Origin: UBA7985 sp965661545
GTDB lineage: Bacteria; Pseudomonadota; Alphaproteobacteria; UBA7985
Length of the DNA: 64,000 nucleotides
NCBI GenBank assembly: GCA_965661545.1
Contig: CBFIEF010000007.1
Coordinates: 1 to 64,000, forward strand
Direction: 5' to 3'
The notes beneath the pieces are model-generated. The model made no database searches, was not told the origin of the DNA, and worked only from the letters and a program-made list of their open reading frames with translations. Positions within the stretch are counted from its first letter, which is position 1. Every line of letters begins with the position of its first letter. Shown one piece after another: positions 34,925-43,949 of the stretch. Both the position numbers and the translations under genes were made by a program.

Positions 34925-35389
34925 TTAGCCCTCCTTCAACGCTGAAGCAGCTGTATGGATGGCAGCGCGGATGCGCGGATACGTGCCACAGCGGCAGAGA
35001 TTGCCGTTCATGGCCGCGCTGATGTCTGCGTCGGTCGGGTTTGGATTGTGGGACAGCAGGCTCGCCGCCTGCATCTGTTGCCCGGCCTGACAGTAGCCAC
35101 ACTGGGCCACTTGATGCGCAACCCAAGCCGTCTGGACCGCTGACAAGGTCTCGCCGTCGCTCCGCCCTTCGATGGTCGTGATAGGGCCGTCAACATCGCT
35201 GACGGACAACTGGCAGGATCGCTTGGCCTCGCCATCCACATGGACGGTACACGCGCCACAAGCCGCGACGCCGCAGCCGAACTTGGTGCCCGTCAGTCCA
35301 AATTCGTCCCTCAGAACCCACAAGAGCGGCGTGTCAGGTGCTGAAGCACTTTCCAACGCGCCGCCGTTTACGACAAGTTTTACCGCCAT
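34925..35389 (-). CDS. 2Fe-2S subunit of IorAB-type molybdenum hydroxylase
   Basis: Small iron-sulfur subunit of 154 residues carrying two [2Fe-2S] clusters. The plant-ferredoxin-like cluster uses CGVAACGACTVHVDG and a further Cys in KRSCQLSV. The second uses CGYCQAGQQ and CRCGTYPRI. It has no signal of its own and is probably exported together with the Tat-tagged large subunit. It passes electrons from the molybdenum site to a periplasmic or membrane acceptor not found next to it. It is the first gene of the pair. Confidence 0.92.
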   Translation of the reverse strand: MAVKLVVNGGALESASAPDTPLLWVLRDEFGLTGTKFGCGVAACGACTVHVDGEAKRSCQLSVSDVDGPITTIEGRSDGETLSAVQTAWVAHQVAQCGYCQAGQQMQAASLLSHNPNPTDADISAAMNGNLCRCGTYPRIRAAIHTAASALKEG

Positions 35390-35502
35390 GATTGGTTCCC
35401 CGATCCTTTACTGTAAGGGCCATTTCAAGGCTGGAAGCGCTCGAAACAATTCATCTCGAGACTTAGACCGTTAACACCCGCCGACCACCTGAAGGTGCCC
35501 AT

Positions 35503-35540
35503 AAAAAAAGGGCCGCTCTCACAACCGTGAAAGCGGCCCT
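35503..35540 (-). terminator. Rho-independent terminator of the 5'-nucleotidase gene
   Basis: AGGGCCGCT (35509-35517) pairs with AGCGGCCCT (35532-35540), with a further 4-bp inner stem TCAC/GTGA and an AACC loop. On the minus strand the stem is followed by seven T. It lies 20 bases after the stop at 35561. Confidence 0.93.
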
Positions 35541-35560
35541 GATCAAAGCGTTAAGGCACC

Positions 35561-37015
35561 CTACTGGAAGGTAATACGGCCTTCAGCACCAGCGTTGATG
35601 CCGTTGTCGCGGATGTAGTCAGCGACGTGAGACGCCATCAGCTGGGACGCGTCAGCCGACAGAACAACCTCAGCAGAAGCGAACATCGTGTAGCCATCGC
35701 CACCGCGCGCAACGAAGTCGTTGGTTGCAACGGTGTATGTTGCGCCAGCGTCGATCGCGCTGCCGTCGATCATGGCGGAGACAACGCGCGAGCCAACGGC
35801 TGCGTCGCGGTCATAGACAACAGCGACGTTGCCCGAAACCTGCATGAAGCGGCCAGAAGTGTCTTCGATCTTGGATACAGCGTTCTCCAATGCGGCCATC
35901 ACGTCCTCGCCGCTCATCGCCAAAACAACCGTCTTGTTGCCAAAAGGCAGCTCGGCGAACACGTCACGGGCCGTCATCACGGAACCAGCGGGATAGACCT
36001 TGTTACCGCGAATACCGCCGCCGTTGGTCATGCCGATATCAGCACCAGTGACAGTCATCATCGCGTCGGTCGCCGCGTTGCCGAAGTTGGTCTCCATCGC
36101 GCGAACAGATGCGCGGCGGGTGTCAACATCAACGCCAATCGTTGCGATTTCTTCGGACAGCGCATCGTCCAGCGCCTTTTCATACTCAGCAACCATAGCC
36201 GCCATCGCAGCGTCTTCGTCGCTGGGTTGCACAACCGCAAAGGACGGTGCCCACTCCAGATCATCGTCGTCCCACTCCAAAGACAGGTCGAGCACAGGGA
36301 TGTTCCGGCCTTGGGACGTACCCTCCATAATCACACGCTTGCCGTTGTAATGCAGAAACAGGTCATGATCGTCGCCAGTCGCGATGATGTCCGCTGCACC
36401 GTTAGCGCCAAGAGCAAGGTCTTCGGAGAAGGATGTGTGCGCCAGTGCAATCACCAGATCCGCACCCGCGTCCACCAGCTTCGCGCGCATGGCTTGGCCC
36501 GTTGAAATGGTGTCTTCGAACGTCCAATCACCGGGTGAGGACTTCTCATAGGTGTCATCAGAAGTTAGGCCGTAGATGCCAACTTGGACGGAGCCGAGGT
36601 CAATGATCATGTGCTCTTTCGCAAAGCCGGGCAGTTCGCCAGCGCCACTGCGAATGTTGGAGGAAACAATTGGGAAAGTCGCTTCGGCCATTCGTTCTTC
36701 CAGAACAGCGGGGCCAAAGTCGAATTCGTGGTTGCCCGGCGTGAAAGCGTCGATACCCAGACTGTTCATCAGGTCGATGATGTGGGCGCCCTTATCCAGT
36801 GAGGACAGCACCGACGGCGAAATCACATCACCAGCGTGCAACAGCAGGCTGTTTTCCGCGCCGACGCGGGCCTCAGCCACTGCAGCGGCGATGCTCGGGA
36901 AGGCGTCTTTGCGGTCAACATCGTTCAGCAGAATAATGCGAAGATTGGTTGTTTGTGCCGTCGCGGTTGCTGCGGTCAGCAAAGCACAAATACTGGCGAA
37001 CAGAACTTTTCTCAT
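35561..37015 (-). CDS. Periplasmic 5'-nucleotidase / UshA-like metallophosphoesterase
   Basis: Exported nucleotidase of 484 residues that would release nucleosides and phosphate from nucleotides or related phosphoesters. The signal peptide is MRKVLFASICALLTAATATAQ. The metallophosphatase domain (about 25-290) shows HAGDVIS, TPGNHEFDFG, ALAHTSF and ATGDDHDLF. The first metal motif, usually NDxHG, reads LLNDVDRKD, with Asp where His is expected. The C-terminal nucleotide-binding domain (about 310-480) contains NGGGIRGNK and ARGGDGYTMF. It is a single-gene unit with a good promoter upstream and a strong terminator downstream. Purine or phosphate scavenging is the likely role. Confidence 0.9.
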   Translation of the reverse strand: MRKVLFASICALLTAATATAQTTNLRIILLNDVDRKDAFPSIAAAVAEARVGAENSLLLHAGDVISPSVLSSLDKGAHIIDLMNSLGIDAFTPGNHEFDFGPAVLEERMAEATFPIVSSNIRSGAGELPGFAKEHMIIDLGSVQVGIYGLTSDDTYEKSSPGDWTFEDTISTGQAMRAKLVDAGADLVIALAHTSFSEDLALGANGAADIIATGDDHDLFLHYNGKRVIMEGTSQGRNIPVLDLSLEWDDDDLEWAPSFAVVQPSDEDAAMAAMVAEYEKALDDALSEEIATIGVDVDTRRASVRAMETNFGNAATDAMMTVTGADIGMTNGGGIRGNKVYPAGSVMTARDVFAELPFGNKTVVLAMSGEDVMAALENAVSKIEDTSGRFMQVSGNVAVVYDRDAAVGSRVVSAMIDGSAIDAGATYTVATNDFVARGGDGYTMFASAEVVLSADASQLMASHVADYIRDNGINAGAEGRITFQ

Positions 37016-37142
37016 AGAGGTCGTCTCCTTTATCGGCGCTCAAGTTTGGCGCGCGAGAACCGGTGTGATCTAGGCAAAGGCTCGGCAGGCGCGCAGCGAA
37101 GTGCTGGATCGGTTCATATTTCGCATGCCATAGCCAGCCTGA

Positions 37143-37170
37143 ATTATAGACATCCAAATTTTTTTGACAA
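37143..37170 (-). promoter_or_regulatory. Sigma-70 type promoter for the 5'-nucleotidase gene
   Basis: On the minus strand, TTGTCA (37170-37165) and a perfect TATAAT (37148-37143) are separated by 16 bases. The start codon of the nucleotidase lies about 130 bases downstream, which leaves a long leader. This is one of the clearest promoter-like sequences in the window. Confidence 0.7.
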
Positions 37171-37279
37171 AGAACAGATCATAAAAAGGTGTTTTTCTTA
37201 TTTTGGAGACGCCTGCGTTTTGCTCATGATCTTGTTGTCACGAGGTCCACGCCCTCAATGGGTCATGCTGTCTGCCTGA

Positions 37280-38506
37280 TCAACTGAGTTTAAGCGGTAA
37301 AGTATCCAACGCACGCATGGAGTTGTTGGCCCGCCAAACGGGCTCGCCTGCGAACTCGATGTTCGACACGCGCTCGGCCAAGGCCTGCAAGATCGCACGC
37401 CCCTCGGCCCGCGCAATGATCTGCCCCACACAGGAATGCACGCCAACGCCCAGCGCCAGATGCCCCCGGGTGTCGCGATCAATCATAAACTCATCCGGGC
37501 TCTCGAATTTCTGCGCATCGCGGTTTGCCGCTCCTAAGACGCACAAAATCTTTGTTCCTTCCTCGATTTCCACCCCGCCTACGGTCGTTGCGTCCGCTGC
37601 GGTGCGGAAGAAAGCTTGCACCGGTGTGCAGAAACGCAGGGCTTCTTCGAACGCCGGACCCGCGCGCCTGGACGGATCAGCGCGGAGTTGCTGGAATTGC
37701 TCGGGATACTGCGCCAGGCACCACAGCGCGCTCCCGATACCGGATACCGTTGTATCGACGCCAGCGGACAACAAAGAACGGATCAGCATTCCTGCCTCTG
37801 CTTCTCCGATTTCGCCTGTATCTGCGGCAGCATATATCGTCGCGCCGATGCCGTCTTCGGTGAGGCGGGAACGGTCGCATTGTTCATTGATCCAAGGCAC
37901 GATTTCTGGTGCTTTGGCCATGATGCGCTGGCGCAGGGGATTGTCAGGGCCAATGGCGTTGAAGACCATCGCGCCGTAGTCCACCAGCTTCCGCGCATCT
38001 GGTTGCTTGATGCCAACAGCACGCGGGAACACACGTGTTGGAAAGGCTTCAGCGATGGCGGCCACAGCCTCGATCTCGCCTTGGGCCAGAACCTCGTCAA
38101 CCAACCGTTGGGCATCCTCAACAAAGTCCTGCTCCAGCTTGCGCACCACAGCAGGCGACAGCGCGCGCATGATCACGCGGCGGTTATGGGTATGCTCCGG
38201 CGGGTCAACCTCCAATACGATAGACGGTGGTCGCCACGGTGTTTCAAGCTTAAAGTCCGCCATACCGACCCCGCGTGACGACAAGAACCGAGCGTGGTCG
38301 TAGAAGATTTCCCGCGTTTCCTCGTAGCGGCCACTGATCAAAATCTCATAGCGCGGGATGTAGACCAGACCACCCTTGGCGCGCAGTTCTTCAAAAAACG
38401 GGATTGGGTTGGTCAGGATCGCTTCGTCATAGGGATCAATGTCCCAAACCGCGACACCCTTGGGCGGAGTAATTGATTTGTGCTGGTGAACCAGTTGCGC
38501 GTCCAT
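37280..38506 (-). CDS. Cytochrome P450, CYP199A-like para-substituted benzoate O-demethylase
   Basis: P450 of 408 residues from the ATG at 38506, preceded by GGGAGG; a longer frame from 38623 is not needed. The I-helix oxygen motif is SLLSAGVDTT, the ExxR motif is FEEALRF, and the haem loop is LALGVGVHSCVGQ, with Leu replacing the usual Phe. Its SSRGVGMADF and ETPWRPPSIVLEVDPP segments closely resemble CYP199A enzymes, which O-demethylate 4-methoxybenzoate and relatives. It lies divergent from a TRAP importer that runs towards the protocatechuate-cleavage genes, which fits supply of protocatechuate. No dedicated ferredoxin or reductase is next to it. Confidence 0.85.
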   Translation of the reverse strand: MDAQLVHQHKSITPPKGVAVWDIDPYDEAILTNPIPFFEELRAKGGLVYIPRYEILISGRYEETREIFYDHARFLSSRGVGMADFKLETPWRPPSIVLEVDPPEHTHNRRVIMRALSPAVVRKLEQDFVEDAQRLVDEVLAQGEIEAVAAIAEAFPTRVFPRAVGIKQPDARKLVDYGAMVFNAIGPDNPLRQRIMAKAPEIVPWINEQCDRSRLTEDGIGATIYAAADTGEIGEAEAGMLIRSLLSAGVDTTVSGIGSALWCLAQYPEQFQQLRADPSRRAGPAFEEALRFCTPVQAFFRTAADATTVGGVEIEEGTKILCVLGAANRDAQKFESPDEFMIDRDTRGHLALGVGVHSCVGQIIARAEGRAILQALAERVSNIEFAGEPVWRANNSMRALDTLPLKLS

Positions 38507-38824
38507 ACATGCCTCCCTGTGCTTGCCTCCGCTTCCAGAATAGGACACCGAGACCCTCGCCACGACAAAAGCCTGCCTCACTGCGCTAAGATGATCAATG
38601 CGCGTGAGACCACAAAATCTCAAATCATGCCAAAGCCTTGGCAGAAACAGCTTGAGCGCTCTTATCCGAATTTACTCGATAATTGTTTTGATTTAATGAA
38701 GCAGGCGAACAACACGCGTCGGTAGACCGTCGTATTTTTAGGGTTTTCAGTCTCACTCGCGAGATCGAACCCGCCTCCTTCTGTCATGGTCAGACGAGGG
38801 ACTTCTTTGTTTGGAGGAAATACA
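38507..38824. other. Divergent intergenic region between P450 and TRAP genes
   Basis: About 320 bases that must hold both promoters. A 32-codon plus-strand frame from the ATG at 38627 (MPKPWQKQLERSYP) has no Shine-Dalgarno sequence and is not called. A short palindrome CTCGCGAG at about 38756 could be part of a regulator site. No regulator gene is adjacent, so control is probably by a distant factor. Confidence 0.4.
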
Positions 38825-39835
38825 ATGAAGAAGATAATTCTGGCTGCTTCCGCAGCTCTCTTGGCTGCTTCAACGGCATATGCCCAAGAAGTCACGCTGC
38901 GCCTGCACCACTTCATGCCGCCACCAGCCACTCTGTCGAAGCACTTCTTCATTCCGTGGGCTGAAGAAATGGCGTCGAAGACCGATGGCCGCATGGTGGT
39001 TGAGGTTTACCCGTCCATGAGCCTTGGTGGCAGACCTGGCGATCTGATTGACCAGGCGATCGACGGCGCAGTCGACATCAGCCTGACCCTGACCGGCTAC
39101 ACGCCGGGCCGCTTCAACAAATCCGAAGTCTTTGAACTGCCGTTCATGATGGAAGACGCTGAAGCCACTTCAGCGGCTTACTACGATATGATCCAAGCAG
39201 ACTTGCAGGACGGCGAACTCGCTGACGCCAAGATCTTGGCGGCGTGGGTTCATGGTCCCGGTGTGATCCACACCGCTGAACCAGTGATGAAACTTGAAGA
39301 CATGGCCGGCAAAGAACTACGCGGCCCAACGCGTGTCATCACCGATCTGCTCGGCGAATACGGCGCAACGCCCGTGGGCATGCCCCTGCCCGGTATTCCA
39401 GAAGCGCTGTCCAAGGGCGTGATCAACGGCACGGTGCTGCCGTGGGAAATCACCCCGGCGATTAAGCTGGGTGAGCTGGTTTCCAACCACACCGAAATCG
39501 GCGGTGACCGCGCGCTCTACACCGCAACGTTTATCCTCGCCATGAACTGGGACGCCTACGAAGCACTGCCAGACGATCTCCGCGCCATTCTCGACGAGAA
39601 CACAGGCAAGGCGATGTCTCGCGACGTGGCGGCAACAATGGTTGAACGTGATGCCGTGGGTCGCTCAGTTTACGCTGGCAACAACATCATCAAGCTTTCC
39701 GAAGACGAAGTTGGTCGTTGGATCGAAGCCGCTCAGCCGGTTTATGACCGCTGGATCGATCGTGCTGGCGACAAGGGCTTTGACGGCCAAGCAACCATCG
39801 ATATGGCACGCGAGCTGATTTCAGCGAACCGCTAA
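38825..39835 (+). CDS. DctP-type TRAP solute-binding protein, likely aromatic-acid type
   Basis: Periplasmic binding protein of 336 residues. The ATG at 38825 follows GGAGG and starts a signal peptide ending in STAYAQE. DctP hallmarks are LRLHHFMPPPA after the signal, MEDMAGKELRGPTRV-like central sequence and GIPEALSKGVINGTVLPWE lining the cleft. The cognate permeases follow on the same strand after a 165-base gap with a hairpin. Placement between a CYP199A-like P450 and ligABC suggests that it binds an aromatic carboxylate; this is inferred from context. Confidence 0.9.
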   Translation: MKKIILAASAALLAASTAYAQEVTLRLHHFMPPPATLSKHFFIPWAEEMASKTDGRMVVEVYPSMSLGGRPGDLIDQAIDGAVDISLTLTGYTPGRFNKSEVFELPFMMEDAEATSAAYYDMIQADLQDGELADAKILAAWVHGPGVIHTAEPVMKLEDMAGKELRGPTRVITDLLGEYGATPVGMPLPGIPEALSKGVINGTVLPWEITPAIKLGELVSNHTEIGGDRALYTATFILAMNWDAYEALPDDLRAILDENTGKAMSRDVAATMVERDAVGRSVYAGNNIIKLSEDEVGRWIEAAQPVYDRWIDRAGDKGFDGQATIDMARELISANR

Positions 39836-39847
39836 GTCGACACAGAA

Positions 39848-39887
39848 CTGGGGTGGCTGGATCGCGCTAGACAATCCGCCACCTCAG
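39848..39887 (+). terminator. Intercistronic hairpin between TRAP binding protein and permease
   Basis: CTGGGGTGGC (39848-39857) pairs with GCCACCTCAG (39878-39887), 10 bp with one G-T wobble, extended by GGAT/ATCC inside. It begins 12 bases after the binding-protein stop. There is no strong U-run, so it more likely protects the upstream mRNA or partly attenuates. Confidence 0.55.
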
Positions 39888-40000
39888 CTTTACGGAATGG
39901 ATCCAATTCGCCTCAAGAGGCGCGTGACCCCTCCGGCTCTCCCGCTTCTTGAACACTGGTTCCACGCCAAAACCAACGCAGGACCGCACCGGGAGCGCTC

Positions 40001-40726
40001 ATGAGTGACCTTTCAAACGCATCTCGCCCACAGAACGCAGGGCGCACGGATCGCGTGGGTCGATTTCTCAACGCGACCGCTGGTGTGTTTGCCTTTCTGG
40101 GCGGCTTGGGCCTGATTTTCGCGATTGTTGTGACTTGCGCCAGCATCATTCTCAAAGTCACACGCCGCGTTCTCGACTTTACACTTTCAAGCGCCTTTAA
40201 CGCTGAATCCTGGTCTGGCATCAAACCCATTTTGGGCGAAGAAGAGCTGGTGCAGTACGCCGTTGGCATCGCGCTGTTTTCTGCCCTGCCGTGGGTGATG
40301 ATCCGGCGCGGTCACGTCCGCATCGACATCTTCGAACCGCTTTTTGGCGGGGTTTTCAACCGCCTGCTGAATGTCGCCGCTGACCTGTCGCTGCTGTTCG
40401 TCTCCTACATGATTCTCACGCGCCAGTGGTACCTGATTTTCAAGAAAGCCCGGCGCTCGCAAGAGCCCATGCCGGATCTGGTCATGAGCGGCGATTGGGC
40501 GGGCGCGCTGGGGCGCCTGCGGGTACAGCCGGAATCACAAATTTTGAGCATGAAGCTGTGGCCGTTCTACGCCTTTGCTGAGCTGTGCGTGGCGCTGTTT
40601 ATGATTGTAGCGCTGTATTGCACGGTTGAAAGCCTGATCCGCCTGTTCCGTCCCAACACGCCCCCTGCCACCGGCACAGCGATGGACGCAGAGGCGGACA
40701 CAGACGCAGACAGGGTGAACGTCTAA
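40001..40726 (+). CDS. TRAP transporter small permease (DctQ type)
   Basis: Small permease of 241 residues, longer than usual because of a polar N-terminus and a C-terminal tail rich in Asp/Glu/Ala. Four hydrophobic helices are visible, including FAFLGGLGLIFAIVVTCAS and YAVGIALFSALPWVMIRRG, with RIDIFEPLFGG after the second. The stop overlaps the ATG of the large permease (TAATG), so the two are translationally coupled. Confidence 0.88.
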   Translation: MSDLSNASRPQNAGRTDRVGRFLNATAGVFAFLGGLGLIFAIVVTCASIILKVTRRVLDFTLSSAFNAESWSGIKPILGEEELVQYAVGIALFSALPWVMIRRGHVRIDIFEPLFGGVFNRLLNVAADLSLLFVSYMILTRQWYLIFKKARRSQEPMPDLVMSGDWAGALGRLRVQPESQILSMKLWPFYAFAELCVALFMIVALYCTVESLIRLFRPNTPPATGTAMDAEADTDADRVNV

Positions 40727-42072
40727 TGGAAGAATGGTACACTTGGTCCTTCACGGGCTTCCAGATTGGTTTGCTGTCGTTTCCTGTCTTACTGCTGCTC
40801 GTCGCGCTGCGCCTGCCCTTGGCGGCGGCGATGTTTATCGTCGGTACGCTCGGAACCGTTTTGGTGACGGGCAACGTGCGGATGATGGACAGCCAGCTGA
40901 AATCCTTCGCCTTTGGCACCCTGAACAACTATTCCCTGTCAATCATTCCCCTGTTCCTGCTGATGAGCGAATTTGCCACCCGCGGGGGCATGTCGCGGTC
41001 GTTATTTGAGGCCGCAGGCGCATGGCTTGGGCATCGCAAAGGCGGTGTCGCGATGGCCGCGATTGGCGCTTCAGCAGGCTTTGGCGCGGTGTGTGGCTCG
41101 TCGCTGGCCACCGCCTCGACCATGGGGAAAGTCGCCCTGCCCGAACTTCAGCGTTCCGGCTACTCCGGCTCTCTCTCTACCGGCGTTCTGGCCGCAGGCG
41201 GCACGCTGGGCATCCTGATTCCGCCATCGGTGGTGTTGGTAATTTACGCCATCCTAGCCGAGGTCAACATCGAAAAACTGTTCACCGCCGCCTTCATCCC
41301 CGGCCTGCTCGCCATGCTGGGATATATGATTACAGTCTCGATCTATACCCGCGTGGTAAAGGGCGCAGAGCAGTCGCGGCCTCGCCTGCCGTATGCCGAG
41401 CGGTTTCGGATCATGACGCGCGTTTGGCCCGTTTTGCTGATCTTCATCCTTGTAATCGGTGGTATCTACAGCGGCGCCTTTACCCCCACGGCAGCGGCAG
41501 CAGTCGGTGCAGCCGGAACGGGCATTATCGCGGCACTCAATGGCGGTTTGACGTGGGCGGGGCTAAAAGACTCCCTGCTCGCCACAGCCAAAACCTCAGC
41601 CATGATCTTTTTCATCATTGTGGCCGCAGGGGTGTTTAACTCCTTCCTCAGCTCCGCCAAAGTACCGCAAACGCTGGCTGAGTTTTTCATCACGTCGGAC
41701 TTGAACCCATGGATTATTCTGCTGGGTATGCTGCTGCTTTATCTGGTCCTTGGGACAGTCATGGATTCCATCGCCATGATCTTTCTGACCGTGCCGATCT
41801 TCTTTCCCATTGTCGCACAGTTGGACTTTGGCCTGACCCCAACGGAAGTCGGGCTGTGGTTTGGGATTTTGGTGCTGATGTCCGCCGAAGTTGGCTTGAT
41901 CACGCCGCCAGTCGGCATGAACCTTTTCGTCATCAACAATCTCGATAAGAACATTCCGATGATCGAGACCTACAAGGGCGCTTTGCCGTTTGTGGCGTCT
42001 GACGTTGTGCGGATCATCATTCTAGTCGCGTTTCCCGGGATCACGCTGTTTCTGGTTCGGCTGCTGTTCTAG
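40726..42072 (+). CDS. TRAP transporter large permease (DctM type)
   Basis: Large TRAP subunit of 448 residues with about twelve helices. Typical segments are SIIPLFLLMSEFATRGG, GAVCGSSLATASTMGKVA, TLGILIPPSVVLVIYA and AEVGLITPPVGMNLFVI. It forms the importer with the DctP and DctQ proteins encoded just upstream. It converges with ligC; the 79-base space between stops contains a hairpin with a T-run on the minus strand. Confidence 0.93.
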   Translation: MEEWYTWSFTGFQIGLLSFPVLLLLVALRLPLAAAMFIVGTLGTVLVTGNVRMMDSQLKSFAFGTLNNYSLSIIPLFLLMSEFATRGGMSRSLFEAAGAWLGHRKGGVAMAAIGASAGFGAVCGSSLATASTMGKVALPELQRSGYSGSLSTGVLAAGGTLGILIPPSVVLVIYAILAEVNIEKLFTAAFIPGLLAMLGYMITVSIYTRVVKGAEQSRPRLPYAERFRIMTRVWPVLLIFILVIGGIYSGAFTPTAAAAVGAAGTGIIAALNGGLTWAGLKDSLLATAKTSAMIFFIIVAAGVFNSFLSSAKVPQTLAEFFITSDLNPWIILLGMLLLYLVLGTVMDSIAMIFLTVPIFFPIVAQLDFGLTPTEVGLWFGILVLMSAEVGLITPPVGMNLFVINNLDKNIPMIETYKGALPFVASDVVRIIILVAFPGITLFLVRLLF

Positions 42073-42094
42073 CAAGCGATCACCGGCATGGCAC

Positions 42095-42122
42095 AAAAAA
42101 GCCGGGAAGCAGCGCCCCCGGC
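42095..42122 (-). terminator. Rho-independent terminator of the ligABC operon
   Basis: GCCGGG (42101-42106) pairs with CCCGGC (42117-42122), loop of 10 bases. On the minus strand the stem is followed by six T (42100-42095). It lies 30 bases beyond the stop of ligC and may also slow plus-strand transcription from the TRAP operon. Confidence 0.82.
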
Positions 42123-42151
42123 CTCTAATGTCTTTGAAGTGGCAGCAGACG

Positions 42152-43108
42152 TTAGACCTTCATCACGCCCATTTGGTCTTCGAGCTTCTGCATCACCTGC
42201 ATTGCCGCAAGTCCTTGCTGGAAGCTGGAATTCGGCTCTCGACCTTCTTCGATAGCAGCAATAAATTCCCGATCGATCAGCTCAATCCCGTTGTTGCTCA
42301 CCGCAACATCGCTCAAGTCGATCGGCTGCTCCCGTCCATCCACCAAATCGTCATAGCGGGCGATGAAAGTCCCCGTGTCGCCAATGTAGCGGAAGAAGCT
42401 GCCCAGTGGTCCATCATTGTTGAACGACAGCGACAGCGTACACAGCTTACCCGTCGGGGTTTTGAGGCCGATGGTCATGTCCATCGCAATGCCCAGCTCC
42501 GGATGCGCCGGTCCCTGCATGCCGAAAACCTCGCTAGGGATCTCCCCGGTTTGGTACATGAACAGATCAATGGTGTGACAGGCGTGGTGCCATAGCAGGT
42601 GATCAGTCCAGCTGCGCGGCTCGCCTTTGGCGTTAAGGTTGGAACGACGGAAAAAATAGGTCTGCGCGTCCATCTGCTGAATGTTGAACGCGCCCGCATC
42701 GATTTTGTTGCGGATGTATTGGTGGCTGGGATTAAAGCGCCGCACGTGCCCCACCATACCCACAACACCCGTCCGCTCCTGCGCCGCAACCATCGCTTCA
42801 GCGTCAGCGAGGCTATCGGCCATCGGGATTTCGCTGAAAGTATGCTTACCCGCGTCCATCGCCTTTACCGACTGCTCGCAGTGCATTTGCGTCGGCGTAG
42901 AGAGGATGACGGCATCCGTGTCGGCAGCCAAAAAGTCCTCGTAGGACGAACAAGCCGTTGCGATGCCGCGTTCAGCGGCCAGCGCTTCGATTTTATCTTT
43001 GTTCGGGCCAAAGATCGCTGTGACGTCCGCGTTTGGGATGTTCGCAAGCGCGTCCAAATGCTTCAGACCAAAGGCACCATAAGCGCCCGCTACGCCAATC
43101 TTAACCAT
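42152..43108 (-). CDS. ligC: 4-carboxy-2-hydroxymuconate-6-semialdehyde dehydrogenase
   Basis: Gfo/Idh/MocA-family NADP oxidoreductase of 318 residues that oxidises the hemiacetal of CHMS, the product of protocatechuate 4,5-cleavage, to 2-pyrone-4,6-dicarboxylate. The N-terminus is a Rossmann fold (KIGVAGAYGAFGLKHLDAL). The usual EKP of the family is EIPMADSLADAEA, as in known LigC. The segments FNPSHQYIRNKI, QTYFFRR, GEPRSWTDHLLWHHA and LSLSFNNDGPLG match LigC as I remember it. It starts 1 base after the ligB stop, as the third gene of ligABC. Later pathway genes (ligI, ligJ, ligK) are not in the window. Confidence 0.92.
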   Translation of the reverse strand: MVKIGVAGAYGAFGLKHLDALANIPNADVTAIFGPNKDKIEALAAERGIATACSSYEDFLAADTDAVILSTPTQMHCEQSVKAMDAGKHTFSEIPMADSLADAEAMVAAQERTGVVGMVGHVRRFNPSHQYIRNKIDAGAFNIQQMDAQTYFFRRSNLNAKGEPRSWTDHLLWHHACHTIDLFMYQTGEIPSEVFGMQGPAHPELGIAMDMTIGLKTPTGKLCTLSLSFNNDGPLGSFFRYIGDTGTFIARYDDLVDGREQPIDLSDVAVSNNGIELIDREFIAAIEEGREPNSSFQQGLAAMQVMQKLEDQMGVMKV

Positions 43109-43109
43109 C

Positions 43110-43949
43110 TCAGCGGTTCTCCAAGATCAAATGCCCAACAGCCGTATTTGAAGCTGGGACGTGGTAGAAACGGTGAATTTCCTCGACGTTTTCATTCAGC
43201 GCGCCGCGCATGACGTACCACATGACGAGCTCGATGCCCTCAGAACCGGCTTCACGAAGGTATTCGATGTGCTCGATCTGGCTGCCTTTGTCTGGTTCGT
43301 TCACCAGCAAATCCATGAAGCGCGCATCCCACTCGGCATTAATCAAGCCAGCGCGCTTGTGCTGCAGCTGGTGCGACATGCCGCCGGTTCCGAATACGCA
43401 GACTTTTAGGTCTTCGCCATAGCTCTCGATGGCGCGACGAATGGCCTTGCCCAGCGCGAAGCAACGCCGCCCCAGTGGAGCCGGATACTGTACGACATTT
43501 ACCGCCAGCGGTACGACCGGACAGGGCCACTCGTCGGGCTGGCCGAACATCATGGTCATCGGAACGGTCAGGCCATGATCGACTTCCATCTCGTTCATGA
43601 TGGTGATGTCGAACTCGTCCAAAATCAGCGATTGCGCGATATGGGCCGAGAGGTTGCGGTGTCCCTTGACCACCGGAACAGGCCGAGGGCCCCACCCTTC
43701 ATCAGCCGGGACATATTCGGTCCCACAGCCGAGCGCAAACGTCGGAATGACCCGTGCGTCAAAGGCGGTGCAGTGGTCGTTGTAGACAAGGAAAACCACG
43801 TCCGGCTTTTCTTTCTCCATCCACTCTTTGGAGAACTCGAAGCCCTTGAAGATCGGACCGTAGTAGTCGTCACCAGTGATGCCCTTGTCCGAGGCAACAC
43901 CCAGCGCCGGGACGTGTGAACAGGCGACGCCTGAAGAAATATAAGCCAT
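43110..43949 (-). CDS. ligB: Protocatechuate 4,5-dioxygenase beta subunit
   Basis: Catalytic subunit of the extradiol dioxygenase that opens protocatechuate to CHMS with non-haem Fe(II). The ATG at 43949 overlaps the ligA stop and gives 279 residues, a little shorter at the C-terminus than classical LigB. Iron ligands fit His12 in ACSHVPALG, His59 in VYNDHC and a Glu in AGSEGIELVMW. Other signatures are DEGWGPRPVPVVKGH, MNEMEVDHGLTVP and GTGGMSHQLQ. It acts as an (alpha-beta)2 complex with LigA in the cytoplasm. Gallate or related catechols may also be substrates. Confidence 0.94.
   Translation of the reverse strand: MAYISSGVACSHVPALGVASDKGITGDDYYGPIFKGFEFSKEWMEKEKPDVVFLVYNDHCTAFDARVIPTFALGCGTEYVPADEGWGPRPVPVVKGHRNLSAHIAQSLILDEFDITIMNEMEVDHGLTVPMTMMFGQPDEWPCPVVPLAVNVVQYPAPLGRRCFALGKAIRRAIESYGEDLKVCVFGTGGMSHQLQHKRAGLINAEWDARFMDLLVNEPDKGSQIEHIEYLREAGSEGIELVMWYVMRGALNENVEEIHRFYHVPASNTAVGHLILENR

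Noticed and set aside
38627..38725. 32-codon frame MPKPWQKQLERSYP... in the P450-TRAP intergenic region
   Set aside because: No Shine-Dalgarno sequence and no known family; the region is better explained as a promoter region.
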